Shown: positions 9,112 to 18,660 of the stretch, one piece after another
Position numbering within the stretch: the first letter of the stretch is position 1
Layout: the number at the start of each line of letters is the position of its first letter
From: Methanosarcina sp. UBA289
GTDB lineage: Archaea; Halobacteriota; Methanosarcinia; Methanosarcinales; Methanosarcinaceae
Direction of reading: 5' to 3'
Length of the DNA: 64,000 nucleotides
Assembly: GCA_002496565.1 (NCBI GenBank)
Contig: DAKJ01000009.1
Span: 62,001-126,000 of the forward strand
The notes under the pieces: generated by a model
Told to the model about the DNA's origin: nothing
Seen by the model: only the letters and a program-made list of their open reading frames with translations
The model's database searches: none
Translations under genes and position numbers: made by a program

Positions 9112-11754
9112 TTGAAGGAGATGAACAATTCTAACAATTCTGCGGATCTATTAGAAGGCTTTGAATCATTGAAAAAAGGGGATTACAGTAAGGCTATTTC
9201 AGAGTTTGAAACAGCTATGAAAAGTACAAAAGTTGGTGTTAAATGCAAAGCTAAAATAAACATAGGAATTTGTTTATATGAACTTCAAAAGGAGACTGAA
9301 GCTAGAGAATATTTAATGGGTTCGTTAAAAATAGATAAAAACGACAAAAAAGATTTAAACTACAATACAGGCTTAGCATACTTTTATCTCGAAAATTATC
9401 TGAAATCTATTCTGTATTTTTGTTTAAGTGATAATCCCCTAAAAGATCTTAAAATTGGGCAATCATATCTTGACTTTTCAAATCTCCTTGATAGGTTGGT
9501 ACAGAATAAAAAGCAAAATGAGTCCAAGAAAAATAATTTATATGAATCGATTTTAGATGAGTTAAAAGTAAAAGATTCAAACTTAGATAATTTGATCTCG
9601 AAAAGTAAAAGCATTGATCCGGCTTATGAATGTAAAGCCGACTATCTTACTTTGCTGAAGTCTATCAAAGGAATAATTTCTGAACTAAAAAGTAAAAGTT
9701 TTGATTCTTTGGATAAATCATTTGAAGATCTAATTTTAAGAACACATCATTTGGGTATATAGTATCTAGAAATTGGTAGAAAAAAAATTAATGATGAATT
9801 TGTGGAAACTGTTAATAAAAATTTTAATAAAAATTTTTGTAAAAATAAAAATCTTTGCAATTTTGACCAGTTTAAAGTGGATAAAAAATATGTAGAGAAT
9901 TATATAAAAAAGAACTTAGATAAACTTCTCTACAATCTGGGGATTGCTTATTCCGGTCTCGAAAATAACGAAAAAGCTATAGAAGCCTTTAATCTTTCCA
10001 CCAAGGTTAACTCAAATTATGCTCTTGCTTACAACAATAAAGGTAATATTTTTGTGAAAATGGGAAAATATGGAAATGCAATAGAAGCATACACAAAAGC
10101 CACAGATATAAATAAAAAATATTCTATCGCATATAATAACCGAGGTCAGGTTTATTTTAATATTAAGGACTACAAAAAATCTCTTGAAGACTTTGACAAC
10201 GCTATTGAATCAAATCCATCAAATTACAACGCCTGGACTAATAAAGGCGCAGTCTTTTTTTATCAAAAAGAGTATGGAAAAGCGAAAGAAGCTTTTGAAA
10301 AGGCTCTTAAATTAAAGCCTGATTACGCTTTAGCAAATGTTTATCTTGCTAAGATTTTTCTGTATCTTGGGAGCTCCGAGCTCTCATATGAAAAGATCAA
10401 CAAAGCACTTGATTTTGATATAAGAAATGCTGATGCATGGAGACTGAAAGGCCAGCTCCAGCTTAAAGATAAAAAGTATGAAGAGGCTGTCGAATCTTTT
10501 GACCATGCATTTCAATACTCAAAGGTGGATTTATTTCTTGTACTTTGGAAAGCTTACGCTCATTATCTAGAGGTGCTTGATCAAGAGTCTCTTTCGAGCG
10601 AGAATAAAGAAGAAAAACCACAGGTTGTGTGGTCTCGTGAGACTAAATCTATAGATGAAAGAGTTATAGATGTCTCCAAAAAGGTGATTAACTCTCTACC
10701 CCTCAAACCAAATAATTCTCAATCTTCAAATAGATCTTCCGACAAAAAGGAGGATGAAAATTCTAAATTTAAAAATGAGCATTATTCAATCATTCGGGAA
10801 CTGGAAATGTACTCCTCTGTTTGTTGTAAGGGAAAGGAGATTCCCAGTCACGTTGTACTGGATATGTTAGCCGATTTCTTCTTTTGGGTAAAAAAGAATA
10901 TAGAACTACTTTTTTTACCTATTTTTAGGTATTTTTTAATTAAATCCATCTCTTTCAAGATCATAGAAGAACATTTCAAATTAATAAATTCAACTTTAGT
11001 CAAGATTAAAGGAAAATATTTGAAATCAATAAATTCAACCTTAGAAAATTATGAACTTGAGAATGTTAAGTCTTACGTTCTATATCTCTTAGGATGCCTT
11101 TACTATAAAGTAGGCGACTATTTCGAGGCTAAAATTTACCTTGAAGAGTGCATAAAACAGGGTCCAAAACATATAAAAAAATCTGCTTCTCCACTGTTTG
11201 ATTATATTTCAACCAACTATATACGGTCTCCCTGGTGGACATGGTGGTTATCTTCCCCCACTTATCACTGGACAAAAAGAGTTATTTTTACCTTTTCTTC
11301 ATTTGGATTTATTGTTTTACTGTTATTCCACCCATTTATATATTCGATCTTATTCAAATTTATCTATTTAAGTCAATTTAAGGATTTTTTTATAGAGACA
11401 AATATTACTTCCAATATGACCAATAATATTACTTCCAATATGACCAATAATACAACTATTCCAAAAAATCTTACTGAGACTATCACTGAAAATAAATCGG
11501 TCTACAATAATACGCTCACTAAATCTAATGAAATTTTCGTGAATTTTGATTCTTTCCCTGTAAACAATATCCTATATTATGTACTTGTTTCGATTCCCAT
11601 TTTCATTTTGTTTTCTCCTCACATCTCAAAGCTTACCTTCAAAACTCCACCTGTAGAAATGGAGATGAAAAGCCCAAAGGACTTTGAGTTTATTTTATAT
11701 CCGTGTTTGATGGATGACGTTGTAAGAAAGATAGATGATATCCCTGAAAGCTAA
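9112..11754 (+). CDS. TPR-repeat membrane protein with one in-frame UAG (candidate pyrrolysine)
   Basis: Two open frames, 9112-9762 and 9802-11754, lie in the same phase and are separated only by a TAG at 9760-9762, codon 217. The codons between the TAG and the second frame's first start (tat cta gaa att ggt aga) are sense and complete a TPR helix: HHLGI-UAG-YLEIGRK fits the W-x2-LG-x2-Y-x3-G pattern with UAG at a variable position. Read through, the protein has ~880 residues. It has TPR units in the N-terminal half (e.g. ALAYNNKGNIFVKMGKY), a charged linker, and two hydrophobic segments near the C-terminus flanking an Asn-Thr-rich loop with repeated NMTNN sequons. UAG may be decoded as pyrrolysine or be a nonsense mutation. 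Start codon (TTG 9112 or ATG 9121) is uncertain. Function unknown; the TPR scaffold suggests protein-protein contacts at the membrane. Confidence 0.6.
11404..11451 (+). repeat. Perfect 24-bp tandem duplication inside the TPR gene
   Basis: Two identical 24-bp units (11404-11427 and 11428-11451) encode ITSNMTNN twice. This duplicates an N-glycosylation sequon in the loop between the two C-terminal hydrophobic segments. Confidence 0.85.
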
Positions 11755-11790
11755 TTGTTCTACTACTGTTTTCAAAACTAAAGTACGACC

Positions 11791-12158
11791 TTCAAGAAAT
11801 GGACCTCCCGCCGGCAGGTCAAGAGCGTCCCTGAAGAAATCGTCTGCCCTGTCTGCGAATCCAGGATGATTGCAGCCCTCAAGCCCTGGGAAGAAGAGGA
11901 AATCAACCTTGTTAAAAAACAGGCAAAAAAGGTCAAAGTCTCCGCCGAAGAAAAGAAGCGGATACAGAGAGTTTACAGAAACGCAAGCATAGTCCGCTCG
12001 CAGGGAAAGAAGGCGGTTATTGCGCTTGCCAGCCGGGGAATTGGACCTGAAACGGCGTCAAGGGTGATTGAAAAATGAGATTGGACGAAGAGGCGTTTTA
12101 CAGGGATATTCTGATTGCGGAGAGGAATTATGTCAAGACGAAGAAGTTCTGGGAATGA
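11791..12158 (+). pseudogene. Orphan 3' fragment of an Lhr-like helicase gene
   Basis: Second copy of the helicase tail, without the rest of the gene. The frame runs from 11791 and stays open until one missing A near 12071-12075 brings an early TGA. Restoring that base gives the full C-terminus through the same NYVKTKKFWE end and TGA at 12156-12158. Differences from the intact copy are mostly synonymous, with few replacements such as S to A and D to E. The fragment therefore diverged while under selection and became a fragment recently. It looks like the displaced tail of the resident gene, or of a related strain's gene. Confidence 0.85.
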
Positions 12159-12171
12159 AATTAAACTTTAT

Positions 12172-12299
12172 TAGGACTTACGCACTTAAAATACAAAATC
12201 AAGCACATTCGGCTTTGTGACTGATTTAGCATTTTATACAGTTGAAGGTCTAATGCTGTTAATTTTTAAGTTCACCGGCGTAGGTCCTATTTATTAATT
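12172..12299. mobile_element. 128-bp MITE with terminal inverted repeats and 5-bp target duplication
   Basis: Begins TAGGACTTACGC and ends GCGTAGGTCCTA, an inverted repeat with one mismatch in 12. It is flanked by TTTAT on both sides (12167-12171 and 12300-12304), a target-site duplication. It has no coding capacity. A second element with the same ends lies at 59120-59238. It inserted right after the helicase tail fragment. Confidence 0.75.
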
Positions 12300-12399
12300 G
12301 TATAAATAAAAATGATTTTAAGCCACTATTTTATGAAACACACTTAATCTCGTAAAAAATGCTAAAGGATATATAACACTGGGCACGTAATTTTTCACG

Positions 12400-14037
12400 A
12401 TGTCTGCGGTAAATATTAATCCGAACTTCTTTAATCATGATGCACAAGCTGGAGGTTTTTTTCCCGTCACACACATAAATCCGGGTTTTGACATAGATGC
12501 ATTCATCTCTGGGCCTGGCAAAAATATGTTAGTCGAAGGTATTAGGGGAACAGGCAAAACCCATGTTCTTAAAATGATTTCTTCAAGATGCATTGATCGT
12601 TATCCTGAGAGAAAAATTTTACCTATTTATATTTCTTTAGCCAAAGTTTCTGAATGGCAAGGAAGTGATATCCGTCTCTTCCGTATTCAATTATATGCTA
12701 GCATTGTAACAAGTACATTATCTATCATAGAAAAAGAAAAGGCTAGAATTGCGGTTCAAAAAAGAGAAAATGGAACAGCTATTGAAACTATAAAAAGAAT
12801 GTTTGGGTTAAAAGGCGAAAATGATATCGATGAACTAATGAAGAGAATTAAATCTCTCAATGATACTTTAATTGGGCAATTAACCTATATTCCAGATAAG
12901 ATTCTGAATAAAACGAAAGCCGAAAGTCAGGTGAAATCTAGTTTTTCAGCTGGTGAAAAAGTTCAGGTAACATTAGAAGACTTTTTCGCAAACCTAAATG
13001 AAAAAGAAGTTCAGTATGTCGGCAAAACGTTAGCATACGAAAATGCTGCAGGATTTATTATTGAGTTTTTTAGACAATTAAAACAAATCTTGAATTATAA
13101 CTATGCTATTCTTTTATTGGACGAATGTTCTGAAGCTTCAGAAGAAGCTCAAATAGAAATATTCAGACTTCTTAAATTGATAAGAGGCGCATTTACTTCT
13201 GATATGGAAACTAATTATGTTTACTTTTTTGCTTCAGTTTATCCTCCTTATGCAACGAAGTATCCCTCGAAAACAAAGGGTGTTTCTTTCAATTTTGAGC
13301 CCGGACAAGATGCTGGTGTTGAATACTTACAATTAGATGAATTGTCAGATGAATATGAAGCTTTTTTTCATGAGCTTACAAGAAAAAGATTAGAATATGT
13401 TTTTGGAAGGTATGTTACAGATCCAATTTCCGAGATATTCGAAAATGAGAAGGCATTTTTATTGGCAGCTTATTGTGCAAACGGGATACCTCGGAGGTAT
13501 TTAGAGATTTTAAAGCAGGGTTATGACAACTTGTGCCAAAGATCTGGTTCTGAAAAAGAACTTAAAAAGATTTCACAAAAAGACGTGGAGTCTGCAGTTC
13601 AGACTATTGCTGCGGGTCAAATCCTTGCTCAAAATAAGCTAGATGATGATGACTTCAAAATAATTGAAGAAATTAGCAAACGAATTCGAACCCGAAATAA
13701 GAAGACCGAAACAGAAAATAAAGATAAGCCTGAGCCGATCCCTGCAAATGTGTATTTTACTATTAGTAGATCTCAATTTAGTAAACTGACTAATCTTTTA
13801 CTTCAGGGTTGCATTCATGATAAGGGAAGAACGAGACTGAGAAAATATTATAAAGAAGAGGGCGCTCACGGTATTTTACTTATGCTTGATTTATCTTTAA
13901 GTCTTTATGATGGCGCTGTGGACAAAAGAAGAGCTTTAGATATATTTAAACAGGATCTCAAAGACAACGCAAAAAGTGGATACCTATACTGTCAAGACTT
14001 TGATTTAAATCAATTTGATTATTTAAAACACAAATAA
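12400..14037 (+). CDS. ORC/CDC6-like AAA+ P-loop ATPase
   Basis: 545-residue P-loop NTPase. Walker A is VEGIRGTGKTH near residue 48 and Walker B is AILLLDECSEAS near residue 240, followed by a sensor-like segment ending in FFASVYPP. The middle holds a charged, helical insertion, and the C-terminal part could be a winged-helix region. The overall form resembles the ORC-CDC6-type ATPases found in accessory and defence-rich regions rather than the replication initiator itself. The coding sequence is AT-rich like the neighbouring island genes. No partner gene is obvious; toxin-antitoxin relics follow. The role is not established. Confidence 0.65.
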   Translation: MSAVNINPNFFNHDAQAGGFFPVTHINPGFDIDAFISGPGKNMLVEGIRGTGKTHVLKMISSRCIDRYPERKILPIYISLAKVSEWQGSDIRLFRIQLYASIVTSTLSIIEKEKARIAVQKRENGTAIETIKRMFGLKGENDIDELMKRIKSLNDTLIGQLTYIPDKILNKTKAESQVKSSFSAGEKVQVTLEDFFANLNEKEVQYVGKTLAYENAAGFIIEFFRQLKQILNYNYAILLLDECSEASEEAQIEIFRLLKLIRGAFTSDMETNYVYFFASVYPPYATKYPSKTKGVSFNFEPGQDAGVEYLQLDELSDEYEAFFHELTRKRLEYVFGRYVTDPISEIFENEKAFLLAAYCANGIPRRYLEILKQGYDNLCQRSGSEKELKKISQKDVESAVQTIAAGQILAQNKLDDDDFKIIEEISKRIRTRNKKTETENKDKPEPIPANVYFTISRSQFSKLTNLLLQGCIHDKGRTRLRKYYKEEGAHGILLMLDLSLSLYDGAVDKRRALDIFKQDLKDNAKSGYLYCQDFDLNQFDYLKHK

Positions 14038-14042
14038 GAGAA

Positions 14043-14147
14043 TTATTTAAAAAATTTCTTACAACCTGCGATGAATATTCTATCTGTTTTGGAATCGAGT
14101 TTTTTGATGAAATTCCTTGCAGGCGTGTCCAGAAAAAATTCAAACAT
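14043..14147 (-). pseudogene. RelE/ParE-type toxin remnant
   Basis: Begins with ATG two bases after the antitoxin stop and reads MFEFFLDTPARNFIKKL, the first strand and helix of a RelE-superfamily toxin. After DSKTDRI it diverges into an unrelated tail and stops at 34 residues, against ~85-90 for a whole toxin. The catalytic C-terminal half is missing, so it should be inactive. Confidence 0.55.
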
Positions 14148-14148
14148 A

Positions 14149-14327
14149 TTAGAGTCCCAGTTCTTTCTTGAACTCAGAAAGGGATGTCAGTTTTTCTTTT
14201 TTCCGGTGCTCATAGCTTTTATCTACGAGCTTTCTTTCCTTGTCAGTGAGTATACAATCTATATCTACCATATGCTCTCTTCCGCCTGTCAGTTGTTTTT
14301 TGATAGAATCGAGTTCCTTTATTTCAT
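14149..14327 (-). pseudogene. RelB-type antitoxin remnant
   Basis: Minus-strand frame coding EIKELDSIKKQL...EKLTSLSEFKKELGL, an antitoxin-like helical tail ending in LGL, directly upstream of the RelE remnant. The normal start appears lost through one missing base near 14324: an ATG lies out of frame directly before the coding frame. An internal ATG would leave a 40-residue product. The pair looks like a decayed relBE locus, divergent from the mntA gene. Confidence 0.5.
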
Positions 14328-14368
14328 ATCAGTATAACTTTAAATGATCAGAAACAAAATATACTGAC

Positions 14369-14665
14369 ATGGAAAATGCTGCCCGGCACAAAGATTTGTT
14401 CGAAAAAATCTCTTCATTCCTTGAAAAAGAAGGAGCAACGAAAGTAGCTGTTTTTGGCTCTTATGCAAGAGGAGAAGAAAAGCCGGAAAGCGATATCGAT
14501 ATTCTTGTGGAATTTTCTGAAACTAAAGGTCTGTTAAACCTTGTAAGAATTGAAAGGGAACTCTCAGAGTTAATTGGAGTGAAGATCGATTTGCTCACCG
14601 AAGAATCAATAAGTCCATACCTTATTGATGGAATTAAAAAGGAAGCAAAAGTGATCTCGGCATGA
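14369..14665 (+). CDS. mntA: MntA-type minimal nucleotidyltransferase antitoxin
   Basis: 98-residue minimal nucleotidyltransferase. The catalytic motif GSYARGEEKPESDIDIL (GSxARG...SDxD) is intact. In MntA/HepT toxin-antitoxin modules this protein adenylylates the HEPN toxin on a tyrosine and so inactivates it. The stop overlaps an ATG (ATGA at 14662-14665), which would be the natural start of the following hepT. Confidence 0.85.
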   Translation: MENAARHKDLFEKISSFLEKEGATKVAVFGSYARGEEKPESDIDILVEFSETKGLLNLVRIERELSELIGVKIDLLTEESISPYLIDGIKKEAKVISA

Positions 14666-15008
14666 AAAAGTGACTTGGTTTACCTCAGCCATATCCTGAA
14701 TTCAATTGAACGTATTGAAGAATATACTGAATATGGAAAAAGACGATTTTCTATCCAGAAGCCTGGTTCAAGACGGAACGATCAGGCAAATCGAGATTAT
14801 AGGTGAAGCTACCAAAAACTTATCCAAGAATCTTCGGGACAAATATTCCCACATTCCCTGGAACAATATTGCAGGCATGCGAGATAGATTAATTCACCAT
14901 TGTTTTGGCGTCGATCTTAAGGCAGTCTGGAGTACTGTGAAAATTGATATTCCTACTTTGAAAGATGAGGTTCTGGCTATACTCGATGATCAGGAGACTG
15001 AGAAATAA
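14662..15008 (+). pseudogene. hepT: HepT-type HEPN toxin with two one-base A insertions
   Basis: The HEPN toxin partner of mntA. From about 14743 the frame is clean and includes the ribonuclease motif RDRLIHH (R-x4-H), followed by FGVD. Upstream, the expected N-terminus SDLVYLSHILNSIERIEEY lies in other frames. Removing one A from the run at 14665-14669 and one from 14737-14741 restores a continuous 114-residue HepT starting at the overlapping ATG. As written, only a truncated product from TTG 14706 could be made. This is either real inactivation of the toxin or two run-length errors in the assembly. Confidence 0.7.
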
Positions 15009-15264
15009 TCAAAGTCTCAACACTTTGCTTTTTAATAACTTTGATCCTTATCCTGTGTCTCATTCTACTAATTTGAGCCATGTTGTGGTGGAAATATAAT
15101 AAAAAAATGATCAATACACGCTTATTTCTGATTCAGAAGTCTCAATATACACGCTTTCTCAAAAATTTCCCATAAATTATATCGAATATAAAAAATAATG
15201 GAAATCTTATAATACATCCATTCCTAATTTATACAGTCATAGTTGGACTTTTAGGGGCGTGTAT

Positions 15265-15777
15265 ATGAAGAAATACATCTATATTATATTGTTTATTCTG
15301 GTAGTTGCACTGATTGTTAGAGGTTTCGCTGGATCACAAAACGATGAAAACACTTCTCAGATTCGACCAAATTCACCGCTAAATACCTTCAAGTCAGCCT
15401 ACCAGGACATTGCATGGGGAACTAATGTTCAGAAGCATTTGAAGATACTTAAAACAGACTTGGACGGTGTATCCAACGCTACAAACAATTCTGATTATAC
15501 CACGCTCGCAGTTTATGCACAACAAATAGTAAATGATACTCAGAACGCCACTCAGGAAAATGATCAATATACCGTATCTCCCAAACTCCAAGATGCGCAG
15601 AATGAATGGCGGGAGTCTCTTCAGGACTATAATTCTGCAGGTCAGTTTTTGTTGCAGGGAGCAAATGAAGCGAAAAATGGTACTGGAGGGCTTGAAAATT
15701 TTCAAAAGGCCAGTACATTTCGCAATTCCGGTACAGATCATCTTAAGAGAGCTTCTGAGTTAGCAGGAATAACATAA
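15265..15777 (+). CDS. Membrane-anchored or secreted hypothetical protein
   Basis: About 170 residues with an N-terminal hydrophobic segment KKYIYIILFILVVALIV, then a soluble, probably helical domain with several N-x-S/T sequons. The ATG at 15265 is preferred over GTG 15259 because AGGGG at 15253-15257 is well spaced. I do not recognise the family. It stands alone between long intergenic stretches. Confidence 0.6.
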   Translation: MKKYIYIILFILVVALIVRGFAGSQNDENTSQIRPNSPLNTFKSAYQDIAWGTNVQKHLKILKTDLDGVSNATNNSDYTTLAVYAQQIVNDTQNATQENDQYTVSPKLQDAQNEWRESLQDYNSAGQFLLQGANEAKNGTGGLENFQKASTFRNSGTDHLKRASELAGIT

Positions 15778-16537
15778 CACTTTTCTTTTTGAAGCATGGA
15801 AGAGGTATTGAAAAACTGTCGCCCCTACCCGGGGTATAATCATTAAATAAAAGTGTTTTTATATAATACTGTTTTGTTGTAAAAATAGCTTTTTTGCTTG
15901 AATCCGACTTTCGGCAGGTAAATTATGTTTTTTCTTAATATTCTGATGATCACGTTTTCGCTGGAGACTTTAGCATATATACTCTTTATTTAATTTCCTG
16001 CACGGGCTTCATAAGGCTTAGGTAGAATCTAAGCGCTTCTAATCTGTGCTGATTAATAGAAAGCTCGCAGTTATTATTCCTATAGATAAATAAACTTCAA
16101 AACGGCGGCTTAATTGGAGAATTCGAGGAACCTGGGGCGAAAATATAATAAAAAGATATATCTATCCGGGTTCTGTTGATTTACAGGTAGCTTTCGGATA
16201 CGTTGACAGGTTTAGGCTGCTAAATATCTTTTTTCGTGTATCTTGGAAAAGCCGCGCTTCAGCGCAAAAAACAAACATTTTAAAATAATCGCCTTTTATT
16301 AAATATTAATATGCTAATTCTTATATATTTTTGGATATATGTTTTTATCACCATAAATTGCTTGTTTGATAAGCAGTTGGGCTAAAAAACTAACAAAATT
16401 GGACAATTAATTGTTTAAGTTCAATTTAGATCCAGCTTCTTATTTTACTTAATGCTGTACCTCAAGTAAATAAGTCTATTAATAAATACTAGGAAAATCC
16501 AGGAATCAGGATTTACAAAATAATGGGTTGAGAATAA
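15778..16537. other. Long intergenic stretch before the propeller protein
   Basis: 760 bp with no coding potential I can defend. It mixes AT-rich DNA with more GC-rich patches, and a short GC-rich inverted repeat (CCCC/GGGG) lies near 15823-15836. The promoter for the following gene lies in its last part. No RNA family recognised. Confidence 0.4.
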
Positions 16538-17851
16538 ATGAAGTGGGGGAGTAAATCATACATAGGATTTTTAGCTTTTATAACTCTTCTCTCGCTTATA
16601 ATTATCTTTTCATATAAGTTCGTATCTACGCCATCATCTATTGACTCCCATACAGAATATGCATATGTACCAAACGGAAAAAGTGACAATTTATCTGTAA
16701 TTAATACAACCACAAACGAAGTTGAATACTGTGCGGATGTAGGAGATGATCCAGAAGGAGTTGCAATCGCCCCTGACGGAAAAAAGGTATATGTGACGAA
16801 TAGTTACCTTAATACTGTTTCTATAATTGATACAGCAACAAACAAGGTTGTAGCAAAGGTGCCTGTAGGCGCCAATCCTATGGGAGTTGCAGTTACCCCG
16901 GATGGAAAAACGGTGTATGTAGCGAACCATTACAGCAGTAATGTTTCTGTGATTGATACAGCAACAAACAATGCCAAATACCATTTAGATGTACAAATCT
17001 ATCCTACGGGAATTGTGGTCACGCCTGATGGAACAAAGGTATATGTGGCGAACCTGCGCAGCGGCACAGTTTCAGTGATAGATACAGCATCCCTCAGTGT
17101 TTTAAAACATATAGATGTAGGAGTCAATCCTTATGGAGTTGCAGTAACCCCGGATGGATCAAAAGTATACGTGACACATGATGATAGCGATAAAGTATCT
17201 GTAATTGATACAACAACCAACGTTGTTGTTGCCCAGGTGGAAATCAATACAGGTAACAATACAGAAAAAAGGGTAGAATTATCTCCTCACGGCGTTGCAG
17301 TCAGTCCTGATGGGACAAAGGTATATGTGGCGAACCATAAAAGCCCTAACAGAGGAATTTCTGATACTCCTAGAGGCAGTGTCTCTATAATTGACACAGC
17401 AACAAATAAGGTTACAGATATCATACATGTAGATAAATGTCCTTGTGGAATTTCAATCAACAAAAATGGAACAAAGGTATATGTGGCAAATAGTGACAGC
17501 GATACTGTCTCCGTGATTGACACCGCAACAAACAAAATTACTGCCACTGTGCCTGTAGGAGATATGCCTTCTGCCTTAGGTCAGTTTATAGGTTCTCCTC
17601 CAAAAGTTCCTGAGCATAACCCTATTAGGGAATCTATCAATAGTGTCATTGAATCAATTAGTAGAACCATTTTCAGAATTAATGAAGTCATTAATGGTGT
17701 TGAAGGATTGATTATTGGAATCATTAGTACTGTTTCTTATGGGATATTATTAGACTCCATATCTCCGAGCGTAACAGAAATATTAGAGCCTAGAGTCAGA
17801 AAGAAATTAAAACCTCTATTAGATAAGATACTTAATAAAAAACAGCTCTAA
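16538..17851 (+). CDS. YVTN/YNCE-family seven-bladed beta-propeller surface protein
   Basis: 437 residues. An N-terminal membrane anchor (GFLAFITLLSLIIIFSYKF) is followed by seven repeats of the pattern VYVAN-S-TVSVIDTATNKV-VPVG-P-GVAVTPDGTK, enough for a complete seven-bladed propeller. The sixth blade has an insertion. The C-terminal ~80 residues are a helical, partly hydrophobic tail outside the repeats. Such proteins are abundant on Methanosarcina cell surfaces, probably in contacts or the surface layer. No partner genes nearby. Confidence 0.85.
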   Translation: MKWGSKSYIGFLAFITLLSLIIIFSYKFVSTPSSIDSHTEYAYVPNGKSDNLSVINTTTNEVEYCADVGDDPEGVAIAPDGKKVYVTNSYLNTVSIIDTATNKVVAKVPVGANPMGVAVTPDGKTVYVANHYSSNVSVIDTATNNAKYHLDVQIYPTGIVVTPDGTKVYVANLRSGTVSVIDTASLSVLKHIDVGVNPYGVAVTPDGSKVYVTHDDSDKVSVIDTTTNVVVAQVEINTGNNTEKRVELSPHGVAVSPDGTKVYVANHKSPNRGISDTPRGSVSIIDTATNKVTDIIHVDKCPCGISINKNGTKVYVANSDSDTVSVIDTATNKITATVPVGDMPSALGQFIGSPPKVPEHNPIRESINSVIESISRTIFRINEVINGVEGLIIGIISTVSYGILLDSISPSVTEILEPRVRKKLKPLLDKILNKKQL

Positions 17852-17944
17852 TTACTGAAAGTACAGAAAAAGAAAATAATTATCTATCCATGTTCAGGAT
17901 GGAACTATCAGAAAAATTTAGACAATAGATGAACAAAATAACTC

Positions 17945-18337
17945 TCAGTTGCTCATTTTCCAGGCTCTATAATTTTCCAGTTCATCTTTAATAAAATTAA
18001 GTGCAAAAGCAAGCACAGCGACATCATCCACAAATCCGATTAAAGGAAAGATATCTGGAGCAATGTCAACTGGACTTATGAGATACAGAAAAGCGAGGAT
18101 TAGCACTAATGCTGTCTTCTTTGGAAGTGGGTATTTCCCTTTAAAGGAATCTAGTAACATAGAAAACAATAGTCCTAAATAATCCCAAATTTTTCTGAAA
18201 TCTGCTGAACGATAACGATAGTCTCTTACTTCTTCAGGAAAACCCAGGCTAGTATCAGAAGCTTTGTTTGGACTGATATTAAAATGTTCAAGATTAGCGT
18301 CAATCTGCTTCGTTCTGACATTATTGACTTTATCCAT
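17945..18337 (-). CDS. YkvA-family (DUF1232) membrane protein
   Basis: 130 residues. The YkvA signature is seen in YPLPKKTALVLILAFLYLIS, then PVDIAPDIFPLIGFVDD and a terminal helix. The PVD-PD-P-G-DD motif marks the family, whose function is unknown. A GGAGGATTATT ribosome site precedes the ATG at 18337. It converges with the propeller gene. Confidence 0.85.
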   Translation of the reverse strand: MDKVNNVRTKQIDANLEHFNISPNKASDTSLGFPEEVRDYRYRSADFRKIWDYLGLLFSMLLDSFKGKYPLPKKTALVLILAFLYLISPVDIAPDIFPLIGFVDDVAVLAFALNFIKDELENYRAWKMSN

Positions 18338-18568
18338 AATAATCCTCCAGTTTTATATTGAGTAAAATATAGGGAATTTTTATATTAATTACTCTATTGA
18401 ACCTCATTTCTCTTTTTTGCATCAGTTAAGGTGATCAATGGTTGTTCCATAAAATTGAGATTTACCTTTCTAAGATGGTACCATTAAATTCAGTATACTT
18501 TTCCAAGAAAATATGACCACAGGTTAACAGGTAAAAAACATATTAGGCCGCAGTAAAAATCAAAAATG

Positions 18569-18638
18569 CTGTCATTATCTGATATACTGTCATTATCTAA
18601 TATGCTTCATTATCTAATATGCTTCATTATTTAATCCG
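18569..18638. repeat. Four ~17-18-bp tandem repeats
   Basis: Units at 18569-18586, 18587-18604, 18605-18621 and 18622-18638 share a core like CTTCATTATCTAATATG. They lie in the 323-bp gap between two minus-strand genes, downstream of the small secreted-protein gene. The rest of the gap shows nothing recognisable. Confidence 0.7.
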
Positions 18639-18660
18639 AAACAATTTAGAAACAATTTAA

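Noticed and set aside
12172..12299. Complete insertion sequence
   Set aside because: No transposase gene between the ends; only a non-autonomous element is present.
14071..14337. 88-codon plus-strand ORF between the ATPase and mntA
   Set aside because: The opposite strand codes recognisable RelBE remnants; this frame is their shadow.
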